The position numbers were made by a program, and so were the translations under genes. A DNA stretch of 64,000 nt from an uncultured Dyadobacter sp. (GTDB taxonomy: Bacteria > Bacteroidota > Bacteroidia > Cytophagales > Spirosomataceae): assembly GCF_946482605.1 (NCBI RefSeq), contig NZ_CAMLSE010000016.1, positions 62,001 to 126,000 on the forward strand, in the 5' to 3' direction. The notes under the pieces were generated by a model that saw only the letters and a program-made list of their open reading frames with translations, was not told where the DNA came from and did no database searches. This document shows positions 1 to 7,509 of this stretch, piece after piece (position 1 is the stretch's first letter; every line of letters starts with the position of its first letter).

Positions 1-149
1 CCTTTTGAAGTCACAAACACACTGGTAATTGCCTCATCGTTACGGTTGATTACGATCACGTTCCATTCTTCGGCATTCGAGTCGTTGACACTCCGTACAA
101 TCGCAACCTGTATTCCCTTGACGGGATGGAAAATAATATCTTTTTTCAT
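1..149 (-). CDS. conserved hypothetical protein (N-terminal part, runs off the window)
   Basis: Only the first 49 codons are present, beginning MKKDIIFHPVKG on the minus strand and continuing without a stop to base 1. The start codon overlaps the lipB stop (ATGA, bases 146-149), so the gene is very likely translationally coupled to lipB and in its operon. The visible part is short, soluble-looking and mixed in composition, with no signal peptide and no motif I recognise. I cannot assign a function. The tight coupling is the main evidence that it is a real gene. Confidence 0.7.
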   Translation of the reverse strand, partial: MKKDIIFHPVKGIQVAIVRSVNDSNAEEWNVIVINRNDEAITSVFVTSK

Positions 150-871
150 GAATCTGCCTGCAATTCCATGCTGAACAAATGTGCCAGATGGTTCTTTAAT
201 TTATTAGAAACTTCTTCCAAACTCACTTCCTGACCCAGCTCCGCCGCCAGCGAAGTCACAGCCTTATCATCGATACCACAAGGAATGATATTTCCGAAAT
301 AGGACAAATCCGTATTGACATTTAATGCAAAACCGTGCATGGTGACCCACCTGCTGGCCTTGACACCCAATGCGCAAATCTTCCTGGGATTTTTTTGTTC
401 TTCAAAATCAAGCCACACGCCTGTGAGACCCGCAATGCGGCCAGCTTCCAGCCCGTACTCAGCCAATGTAAGGATGATGGCCTCTTCGAGCGTCCGCATG
501 TAAATGTGGATATCTGTAAAGAAGTTATCCAGATCGAGGATCGGATAGCCGACGATCTGCCCCGGGCCGTGGTAGGTAATATCGCCTCCACGATTGATCC
601 TGTAGTATTTGGCCTGCTTTGCAGCCAGATCGTCCTCATCCAGCAGCAAATGGCCTGCCTTACCGCTTTTGCCTAGCGTATATACATGCGGGTGCTCGCA
701 GAAAAGGAGGAAATTGGGTGTCAGTTGCTGATTTTCTGAATCCAGGCCCCGGTTTTGTGTTTTCACCAAAATGGTTTCCGCAAAAATCTTTTCCTGATAA
801 TCCCAGGCCTCCTGGTAATCGATCAGGCCCAGGTCTTGGAAATGTACTTTTTTATTAATCAGGGCATTCAT
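146..871 (-). CDS. lipB: octanoyl-[acyl-carrier-protein]:protein N-octanoyltransferase LipB
   Basis: LipB moves the octanoyl group from acyl-carrier protein to lipoyl domains of 2-oxoacid dehydrogenases and GcvH, the first step of endogenous lipoate formation in the cytoplasm. The 241-residue protein has the family signature RGGDITYHGPGQ at residues 94-105, the conserved lysine at K164 in KICALGVK, and the catalytic cysteine C198 in NIIPCGI. Length is normal for the family. The stop overlaps the start of the next minus-strand gene by four bases. A -7-like box lies about 95 bases upstream. No lipA is in the window. Confidence 0.95.
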   Translation of the reverse strand: MNALINKKVHFQDLGLIDYQEAWDYQEKIFAETILVKTQNRGLDSENQQLTPNFLLFCEHPHVYTLGKSGKAGHLLLDEDDLAAKQAKYYRINRGGDITYHGPGQIVGYPILDLDNFFTDIHIYMRTLEEAIILTLAEYGLEAGRIAGLTGVWLDFEEQKNPRKICALGVKASRWVTMHGFALNVNTDLSYFGNIIPCGIDDKAVTSLAAELGQEVSLEEVSNKLKNHLAHLFSMELQADS

Positions 872-964
872 TTCGAAGCTTTCAAATTTTTTGACGGACT
901 AACTGTGACTTTTTGGGGCATTCTACGTCTAAATGAGTAGTACGGCATGTCTTTAACTCAAACA

Positions 965-972
965 CAAATGTA
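965..972 (-). promoter_or_regulatory. putative -7 promoter element for lipB
   Basis: On the minus strand the bases read TACATTTG, an exact match to the Bacteroidota -7 consensus TAnnTTTG. It lies in the divergent gap between lipB and yraN and would give a leader of about 85 bases. I see no clear -33 TTTG partner, so this is a moderate call. Confidence 0.4.
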
Positions 973-1034
973 TCGGGTAAATGTTCGAAAAACCTGCTCA
1001 ACGATCAAAGTCATGTTACCAGAACGACTAATTT

Positions 1035-1394
1035 ATGGCCCAACACAACGACACCGGCCGCTGGGGTGAAGCAAAAGCAGCATCCTTCCTGGCCGAAAAG
1101 GGATTTCGGATCCTGGCAAAAAACTATCGCAATTTCCATTCAGAAATTGATTTGATCGCGGAAAAGGAGCAAATGCTGATTTTCGTGGAAGTAAAAACAC
1201 GGACAGGGACAGCATTCGGGATGCCCGAGGAATTTGTCAATGCATCCAAAGCCAAACTGGTGATGCGAGCGGCGGAGAACTACATTTTTGACGTCGATTG
1301 GCAATTCGACGTCCGTTTCGACATTGTCTCCATTCTCGTCCTGCCCGACGGCTCCACCGAGATCCGCCATATCGAAGACGCTTTCAGCCGGTAA
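1035..1394 (+). CDS. YraN family (UPF0102) endonuclease-like protein
   Basis: A 119-residue protein of the YraN/UPF0102 family, which has a Holliday-junction-resolvase-like, restriction-endonuclease-type fold. Visible family features are GRWGEAKAASFL near the N-terminus and the core HSEIDLIAEKEQMLIFVEVK at about residues 35-54, which carries the E-ID...VEVK arrangement of a PD-(D/E)XK nuclease site. Length is normal. The role is not well established in the family; DNA processing is the usual inference. The gene is divergent from lipB. A strong 10-bp hairpin follows it, just before the next start codon. Confidence 0.85.
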   Translation: MAQHNDTGRWGEAKAASFLAEKGFRILAKNYRNFHSEIDLIAEKEQMLIFVEVKTRTGTAFGMPEEFVNASKAKLVMRAAENYIFDVDWQFDVRFDIVSILVLPDGSTEIRHIEDAFSR

Positions 1395-1428
1395 CCTTGC
1401 CGGGCAGCATAAGTAGAAACCAAATCAT

Positions 1429-1471
1429 GCCAGATTTTTGAAGTTATTCTTTAAGTATTTCAAAATCTGGC
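1429..1471 (+). repeat. inverted repeat / hairpin immediately upstream of the 1476 gene
   Basis: GCCAGATTTT (1429-1438) is the exact reverse complement of AAAATCTGGC (1462-1471), with a 23-base spacer. The right arm ends four bases before the ATG at 1476. There is no following T run, so it is not a clear intrinsic terminator of yraN. It could be an operator or a structure that hides the translation start. Confidence 0.6.
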
Positions 1472-1475
1472 TGCA

Positions 1476-2336
1476 ATGAAAAAAGATTGGATACTAAACC
1501 GGCGGGAAATGATCCGGAGTTCTGCTTTACTGTTGGCGTCGGCAACACTATCGCTACCGGCTCCGAGGTTCAGGCTGGGTGCCTGTGACTGGTCGGTAGG
1601 GCGAACACTCAATCCGGAAGCATTCGATCGGGCGAAACAGATCGGGTTGCAGGGCATCCAGGTCAGTTATAATACCGGGAAGGACGAAAAAGGTCTTTCT
1701 GTCCCCGAAACCTTGCAGGGCATCCGTGAGGCGTCTGCGCGTACGGGGGTTAAAGTATCGAGCCTTGCAATCGGTGAATTGAACCGGGTTCCGTATAAAT
1801 CACAGCCCAAAACGGAAGAATGGGTCTGGAACGGCGTGGATGCTGCCAAAGCTTTGGGTGTGAAAGTGATCCTGCTGGCTTTTTTCTCGGAGAACGACCT
1901 CCGCAACGACGATGCGGGCAAAAAGGCGGTGATAGAGCGTTTGAAAAAAGTAGCTCCGCACGCCGAAAAACATGGCATTACTTTGGGCATTGAATCCTGG
2001 CTCAGCGCTCAGGAACATCTCGACATCATCCGGGCCGTTGGTTCGCCTGCTGTGAAGGTTTATTACGATTTCCGGAATTCAACCGACGCCGGCCATGACA
2101 TTTTCAAAGAGATCCCGATGCTGGGCAAGGACATGATCTGTGAGATCCATATCAAGGAAAACGGTCAGCGACTAGGAGAAGGGCCATTGGACTGGCCGCG
2201 TGTAGCAAAAGCGGTGAAGGAGATTGGCTATGAGGGCTGGATGCAGATCGAAGGCGCTACACCTCAGGGAGCCGACATTATCGAGTGTTACCAGCACAAC
2301 CGTAAATACCTCGAAGGACTGTTTTCTTTTAAATAA
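1476..2336 (+). CDS. exported sugar phosphate isomerase/epimerase family protein (xylose isomerase-like TIM barrel)
   Basis: A 286-residue protein of the AP-endonuclease-2/xylose-isomerase-like superfamily. The N-terminus, NRREMIRSSALLLASATLS, looks like a Tat signal, so the protein probably acts in the periplasm. Likely metal ligands are E173 (GIES), D198 (YYDFRN), H225 (EIHIKE) and E259 (MQIEG), in the order typical of the family. Exact substrate cannot be read from sequence. It heads a run of plus-strand genes with Planctomycete-type cytochrome proteins and SusC/SusD, and a second family member lies at 19309. A role in handling sugar or keto-sugar intermediates outside the cytoplasm is an inference from context. 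Confidence 0.8.
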   Translation: MKKDWILNRREMIRSSALLLASATLSLPAPRFRLGACDWSVGRTLNPEAFDRAKQIGLQGIQVSYNTGKDEKGLSVPETLQGIREASARTGVKVSSLAIGELNRVPYKSQPKTEEWVWNGVDAAKALGVKVILLAFFSENDLRNDDAGKKAVIERLKKVAPHAEKHGITLGIESWLSAQEHLDIIRAVGSPAVKVYYDFRNSTDAGHDIFKEIPMLGKDMICEIHIKENGQRLGEGPLDWPRVAKAVKEIGYEGWMQIEGATPQGADIIECYQHNRKYLEGLFSFK

Positions 2337-2383
2337 CCCTACTTGCCCGGCCGTAATTGGTTCGGTGATTTGCATTAAAACCT

Positions 2384-5293
2384 ATGCACCATCCTGCTAA
2401 TGTATCGTTTTTCAGTCGCCCGGTTTACCTGGCGGGCGGCTTTATGTGCAGCGCATTCGCATTGCTGACCATTCTTCCGCCATCCGCACAGCCGGAGCAA
2501 TCGTCCTTCACACCGGTGATCGCGGAAGATTCTTCGCGCCTCTATGTGCCCGATGACCTGGAAGCAACATTATGGGCTGAGGCGCCGATGTTTTACAATC
2601 CCACTAATATGGATATCGACGCCAAAGGGCGCGTTTGGATCACAGAGGCGGTCAATTACCGGGATTTCAATACCAAACCGGGCGAGCGCCTCAGTCACAA
2701 GCAGAAAGGTGACCGGGTGATGATCCTGGAGGATAAGGATGGCGACGGCAAAGCCGAAACCTCCAAAGTATATGTTGAGGACTCGCTCCTGACCGCGCCC
2801 CTGGGTATTGCCGTAATCGGGAATAAAACCATTGTATCCTGCGCACCTAATCTGCTCGTGTACACCGATACCGATGGAGACGATAAGCCCGATAAACGCG
2901 AAGTATTCCTGACCGGTTTCGGCGGCTTCGACCATGATCATTCGCTGCATTCCATGATTGTAGGCCCGGATGGCAAATATTATTTCAATACCGGCAATGC
3001 GGGCCCGCACAAAGTCACCGACAAGAGCGGCTGGACTTTGCGTAGCGGCAGCCTCTACACCGGCGGCACGCCTTACAACAAAAAAAATGAAGGGAACCAG
3101 AAGTCGGACGACGGCCGGATTTGGGTCGGAGGGCTTGCATTGCGCATTAACCCTGATGGTACAGGTCTGAAAGTGCTGGGCCATAACTTCCGGAACAGCT
3201 ATGAGGTGTGCCTGGACAGCTATGGCAATATGTGGCAGAATGATAATGATGACCAGGTCATTACCTGCCGGGTTTCTTTTTTGCAGGAAAATGGTAATGC
3301 AGGGTATTTTTCGGCCGACGGGACCCGCTACTGGCAGGCCGATCGCCGCCCGGGCCAGGATATGTTTACGACGCATTGGCATCAGGAAGACCCGGGTGTA
3401 ATGCCTGCCGGAGATAACTCCGGCGCCGGCTCGCCCACCGGAATCATGTTTTATGAAGGAGATGAATTGGGCAAAAATTACCGCGGAACGTTACTGAGCT
3501 GTGAGGCGGGCCGAAACGTGATTTTTGCGTACCAACCTCAAAAACAGGGCGCAGGCTTCGCGTTGCACCGTCGTGACCTCATCAGCTCATTCCCTAATGT
3601 CTCCGAACGTTACGAATGGTATGAAACCGACCAGGACTACCGCAAATGGTTCCGGCCTTCGGACGTAGCAGCAGGCCCCGATGGCGCTATTTACGTCGCC
3701 GACTGGTATGATCCCGTTGTTGGCGGCCACGCAATGAAAGACAAGAAAGGATACGGACGCATTTACCGCATTACTCCGAAAGGAAAGAAGCTGACAATTC
3801 CAAAACAGGATTTCACGACGAGCGCCGGTTTGATTAATGCATTGAAAAGTCCTGCAATCAATGTCCGTGCAATGGGTTTTGAGGGGCTGAGAGCAAAAAG
3901 TGAAGGTGCGGTACAGGAAGTAAAACAGTTATTGACAGCGGAAAATCCCTACCATCAGGCACGGGCTATCTGGCTGCTGGCGCAATTGGGCGATGCAGGC
4001 CATGCGGAAGTGGTCAAATTGCTTACTTCTCAAAATGCAATGCACCGGCTGGCTGCGTTCCGTGCATTAAAGTCGACCGGCAAAGCCGATACCTACTTCG
4101 AACAAATGTCCAAAGACCCCGATCCGGCGGTGCGGCGCGAAGTAGGGATCGCATTGCGTGATGTTCCTTATAAAGAGGCATTTAACAGTATTTCGAATCT
4201 CGTCAAAAATTACGACGGCAAAGATCCGTGGATGCTGGAAGCGATCGGAACGGCTGCCGACGGAAAGGAGGAAAAGGTGTACGCATATGTAAGGGAGGCG
4301 TTCAAAGCTGACCCGGCGAATTGGAAACCTCAGCGCGCGGGGCTGGCATGGCGGTTACATCCTGCGACGGCAGTCGAGGAACTGAAAGTCCGCGCCGGCG
4401 CTGCAAAAGTACCTGAGCAGGAGCGCCGTAAGGCATTGACGGCCATTGGTTTTATCAAAGACAAAAAAGCTGCGGAGGCGATGATCGCATTGTCCAAATC
4501 GCCGTTGCCGGATGTGGCGTCGCAGGCCTCTTACTGGATCAATTTCCGGAAAAGCAACGACTGGGCCGACCTTATGAACTGGGAACAGGCCACCGCTCAG
4601 GTCATGACGCCCGCGTACAAGCACATGCTGGACCTGAAAAAAACGGTAGCCGACAAGGCACAGCCCATTCCGCAACGCATTGAAACCGCCCGGAAAATGG
4701 CCGTGGACAGAGACGGTGGCAATATCCTGGTGGACATGCGTGTACAAGGCCAGCTTCCGGATACCATCGCGCGATCGATCAGTGACATCATTTTCAAAAA
4801 TCCCGATCAGAATGTACGCGTTGTGGCCAGTCAGTTTTTCCCGCGAAACGGAAAGGTTTTGAAAACGGATTTTATCTCAAGAATGAATGCAGACCCGATT
4901 CATGGAGAAAAAATTTTCTCCGCGACCTGTGCGGCCTGTCACAAACACGGCAAAACAGGCGCCGAAATCGGGCCGGATTTGACGACAATTCATAAAAAAT
5001 TTGATAAAGCGGGTTTGCTCGACGCGATCGTCAACCCGTCGGCCAGTATGGTTTTTGGGTATGAAAGTTACACCATCGTCACCAAAAAGGGCGAGACCTA
5101 CTTTGGTTTTCTCATGAGCGATGGTGCGAATGTGGTGTTGAAAGACGCTGCGGGGCAGCAACACGCCATCAAGGCCGATCAGATCAAAACGCGTGAAAAA
5201 ATGCCATCGTCGCTGATGCCCGAACCTACTGCATTAGGCCTCAACGAACAGGATCTGGCTGATTTGACTGGGTATTTGTTGAATTTTAAATGA
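2384..5293 (+). CDS. PVC-type heme-binding protein: membrane-bound dehydrogenase propeller, HEAT repeats, cytochrome c
   Basis: A large 969-residue exported protein. A hydrophobic segment at about residues 13-30 is the signal or anchor. About residues 60-470 form the Planctomycete-type dehydrogenase/NHL-like propeller, with repeated phrases such as DIDAKGRVWITEA and PDGAIYVADWYDPVV. About residues 490-800 are helical HEAT-like repeats. The C-terminal region is a cytochrome c with C849-A-A-C-H853 and the family ending about GPDLT...NPSASM. This architecture is common in Planctomycetes, Verrucomicrobia and Cytophagales, where it is thought to act in periplasmic oxidation linked to sugar use. 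Substrate is unknown. The start was kept at the first ATG because it precedes the signal segment. Confidence 0.85.
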   Translation: MHHPANVSFFSRPVYLAGGFMCSAFALLTILPPSAQPEQSSFTPVIAEDSSRLYVPDDLEATLWAEAPMFYNPTNMDIDAKGRVWITEAVNYRDFNTKPGERLSHKQKGDRVMILEDKDGDGKAETSKVYVEDSLLTAPLGIAVIGNKTIVSCAPNLLVYTDTDGDDKPDKREVFLTGFGGFDHDHSLHSMIVGPDGKYYFNTGNAGPHKVTDKSGWTLRSGSLYTGGTPYNKKNEGNQKSDDGRIWVGGLALRINPDGTGLKVLGHNFRNSYEVCLDSYGNMWQNDNDDQVITCRVSFLQENGNAGYFSADGTRYWQADRRPGQDMFTTHWHQEDPGVMPAGDNSGAGSPTGIMFYEGDELGKNYRGTLLSCEAGRNVIFAYQPQKQGAGFALHRRDLISSFPNVSERYEWYETDQDYRKWFRPSDVAAGPDGAIYVADWYDPVVGGHAMKDKKGYGRIYRITPKGKKLTIPKQDFTTSAGLINALKSPAINVRAMGFEGLRAKSEGAVQEVKQLLTAENPYHQARAIWLLAQLGDAGHAEVVKLLTSQNAMHRLAAFRALKSTGKADTYFEQMSKDPDPAVRREVGIALRDVPYKEAFNSISNLVKNYDGKDPWMLEAIGTAADGKEEKVYAYVREAFKADPANWKPQRAGLAWRLHPATAVEELKVRAGAAKVPEQERRKALTAIGFIKDKKAAEAMIALSKSPLPDVASQASYWINFRKSNDWADLMNWEQATAQVMTPAYKHMLDLKKTVADKAQPIPQRIETARKMAVDRDGGNILVDMRVQGQLPDTIARSISDIIFKNPDQNVRVVASQFFPRNGKVLKTDFISRMNADPIHGEKIFSATCAACHKHGKTGAEIGPDLTTIHKKFDKAGLLDAIVNPSASMVFGYESYTIVTKKGETYFGFLMSDGANVVLKDAAGQQHAIKADQIKTREKMPSSLMPEPTALGLNEQDLADLTGYLLNFK

Positions 5294-5369
5294 TGGGTTA
5301 AATCTGGGGCAAAAATCTGTTGCGGTACATTGTACCCCAGACGCCTCTACCCTTTTCTACAAGTATTTC

Positions 5370-5404
5370 GGGGCTCTGCCCCTGTTTATTGGCGCCCCTT
5401 TTTT
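5370..5404 (+). terminator. possible terminator after the 2384 gene
   Basis: GGGGC (5370-5374) can pair with GCCCC (5378-5382), or the GGGG with the CCCC just before the run of six T at 5399-5404. A second stem, AAAACCGC (5406-5413) with GCGGTTTT (5430-5437), follows. Stems are short, so this is a tentative call. It would separate the 2384 gene from the sigma factor gene, which has its own promoter-like box. Confidence 0.35.
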
Positions 5405-5481
5405 GAAAACCGCTGCTATGAGTGACTTGGCGGTTTTCGGATCGTGCAAATTCTATAACTGGATAATAAAAATAATTAATA

Positions 5482-5489
5482 TAACTTTG
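5482..5489 (+). promoter_or_regulatory. putative -7 promoter element for the ECF sigma gene
   Basis: TAACTTTG matches the Bacteroidota consensus TAnnTTTG exactly. It lies 42 bases before the ATG at 5531, in an AT-rich stretch. No TTTG at about -33 is obvious. Confidence 0.45.
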
Positions 5490-5530
5490 CCAGATTCCTG
5501 TTTCCCTGATCCCTAACAAACCATGCTGTA

Positions 5531-6115
5531 ATGGTGGATAACGACAAAGCCGGCCACCTGCTTCTGGCATTGCAAAATGGCGATGCGGATGCTTTTACGG
5601 CCATTTATAAGGCATATTGGTACGAAATGTTCCTGGTCGCTTACCGTAAGCTGCGCAACAAGGAGGCGGCGGAAGAGATCGTACAGGATATCTTTCTGCG
5701 GCTCTGGAGGGAACGGGAAACGCTGCGGATCCAGCATCTCAACTACTATCTTTTTTCGGCCGTCCGCTACGAAGTTATCGACCATATACGCGCCAAAGGC
5801 CCGACGATCGAGTACCTCGATTGTTACGAATCTTCCAACGGTGTTCAGGATCTGAATACCGAAAATCAGCTCGCGCTTGACGAACTATTGCGCGTCCTGG
5901 ATGAAAGCCTGCACGTTTTGCCTGAAAAAACGCAGGAGATTTTTCGCCTTCACAAATTAGAATACTGGCCTGTCGCACGCATTGCGAAACACTTCGGCCT
6001 GTCGGAAAAAGCGGTGGAATACCATCTCACAAAGTCGGTGCGGCTGGTGCGGCAACATCTCAAAGAGGTGATGATACTGCTGTTGGCGCAGGTCGCCGCT
6101 GCCGGCCTGTTCTGA
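5531..6115 (+). CDS. ECF RNA polymerase sigma factor (SusC/FecR-linked type)
   Basis: A 194-residue sigma-70 family protein with region 2 (AFTAIYKAYWYEMFLVAYRK, then EEIVQDIFLRLW at about residues 49-60) and region 4 (LPEKTQEIFRLHKLEYWPVARIAKHFG helix-turn-helix, about residues 129-160). It belongs to the group that pairs with FecR anti-sigma factors in Bacteroidota surface signalling. The next genes are FecR, SusC with an STN domain and SusD, so it most likely switches on the SusC/D operon when the substrate is bound. The C-terminal tail is hydrophobic (MILLLAQVAAAGLF), which is a little unusual. Confidence 0.92.
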   Translation: MVDNDKAGHLLLALQNGDADAFTAIYKAYWYEMFLVAYRKLRNKEAAEEIVQDIFLRLWRERETLRIQHLNYYLFSAVRYEVIDHIRAKGPTIEYLDCYESSNGVQDLNTENQLALDELLRVLDESLHVLPEKTQEIFRLHKLEYWPVARIAKHFGLSEKAVEYHLTKSVRLVRQHLKEVMILLLAQVAAAGLF

Positions 6116-6282
6116 TATCCTGTTTCCCTTTCTGGCATTATTCAAAGAACTTTCTGCGGTTCCCTTAGATCTAATGGTATTATTCGAATATTATTTAAAA
6201 CCTATTTAGGGGTTTGGAGGATTTTTGCGGCTTATCATCAGAAGGCTCCGGTCGTTTTACCCGATTTTGAAATCACGCATCA

Positions 6283-7335
6283 ATGAACCATAACGAATGG
6301 CAGGCCCTGCTCCTGAAATACCGGGAAGGGAATTGCACCAAAGAAGAAATTTTGAAGATCCATCTCTGGTACGAAGGCCTGAATGCGGACGCGCTCGCAG
6401 GTCTGGGCGACCGGGAGCGCCTGGAAATGGAGGGACGAATGCTTCGTAATCTGAGATCCGAGGCGCAGGAGATCGAATATGCAGAGCCATTCGCACCCCG
6501 AAAATGGTGGTGGAGCGCAACGGTGTATGTCGCCGCCGCCGCAGCGCTGCTGATGGCCATTGGTTATTGGACGTTGCTTGGCAAGAAAGATATCCGACCT
6601 GATGCAAAGCATGAGAAAATGTATGTACAGGCATCCGGCGGTCAACTGATCACGGAAGTAAATGAAACCGCATTGCCTAAAAAAGTGAAGCTGAGCGACC
6701 AAAGTACCGTGACGCTCGAACCAGGCAGCACGATCGTTTACCCGGCGGCATTCAAAGGCGATAAACGTACGGTCCAGCTTATCGGCGATGCTTTCTTCGA
6801 GATCACCCGCAATCCCGACCAGCCCTTCCTCGTGTACAGCGGCAAAATCATCACCCGCGTTTTGGGAACCAGTTTCAGGATCAAAACCAACAATAAGGAC
6901 AAGGCACTGGAAGTGGAGGTAGTCACAGGAAAAGTGTCGGTTTTTGAAAACAGGGAAGCATTCAGCGAAAGTGATTCGCTTGAAAATGTGGACAATGGGG
7001 TCGTGCTGACGCCCAATCAGCGGGTTACCTATTTCGCAGAGAGCAGGCATCTGATGACGGGCCTGGTACCGGAGCCCGTGAAGGCAATATCGACGATAGA
7101 CGAGACGAGACTGGTTTTCAACGACGAAAAACTGGAAAAGATAGCGGCAAAACTGGAAGAGGCTTATGGCATCGAGATCGTGTTCGCGAACGATCAGCTT
7201 GCGCATTGCACGTTTACCGGCGATCTGGCCGACATGCCACTTTACGACAAACTCGCGCTGGTTTGCAAATCCAACGGAGCTAACTACGAGGTAAAAGGAA
7301 CGCGCATTCTCATCAATGGTCACGGCTGTGACTGA
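6283..7335 (+). CDS. FecR family anti-sigma factor
   Basis: A 350-residue inner-membrane signalling protein. Residues 1-75 are cytosolic and should hold the sigma factor. One transmembrane helix spans about residues 77-99. The FecR domain covers about residues 130-225, with LSDQSTVTLEPGSTIVYPAAF and GDAFFEITRNPDQPF. The C-terminus, about residues 283-347, is the STN-like tail that in this family touches the outer-membrane transducer. It lies 167 bases behind the sigma gene and just before SusC, the standard order. It should pass the occupancy signal from SusC to the 5531 sigma factor. Confidence 0.92.
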   Translation: MNHNEWQALLLKYREGNCTKEEILKIHLWYEGLNADALAGLGDRERLEMEGRMLRNLRSEAQEIEYAEPFAPRKWWWSATVYVAAAAALLMAIGYWTLLGKKDIRPDAKHEKMYVQASGGQLITEVNETALPKKVKLSDQSTVTLEPGSTIVYPAAFKGDKRTVQLIGDAFFEITRNPDQPFLVYSGKIITRVLGTSFRIKTNNKDKALEVEVVTGKVSVFENREAFSESDSLENVDNGVVLTPNQRVTYFAESRHLMTGLVPEPVKAISTIDETRLVFNDEKLEKIAAKLEEAYGIEIVFANDQLAHCTFTGDLADMPLYDKLALVCKSNGANYEVKGTRILINGHGCD

Positions 7336-7509
7336 GTTTTAACCTAAACCCGAAGCTATGACGCTATAAAACTACCCAACCGCCCTGACAACAAAGAAAC
7401 CGATAGTGTACCACCACTACCGGCTTCGGTAAAATGCCCGCTCACGAGATCCTGGACAGACGGTGAGCAGACAGGTGTCCTGTTTTTCACAAATAGAACC
7501 TTCAAAAAT

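Noticed and set aside
6280..7323. 347-codon open frame on the minus strand opposite FecR
   Set aside because: Fully antisense to a clear FecR gene, no recognisable motif.
7440..7490. short stems GCTCAC/GTGAGC and GGACA/TGTCC before SusC as a terminator or riboswitch
   Set aside because: Stems of five to six pairs with long loops are expected by chance; no conserved motif recognised.
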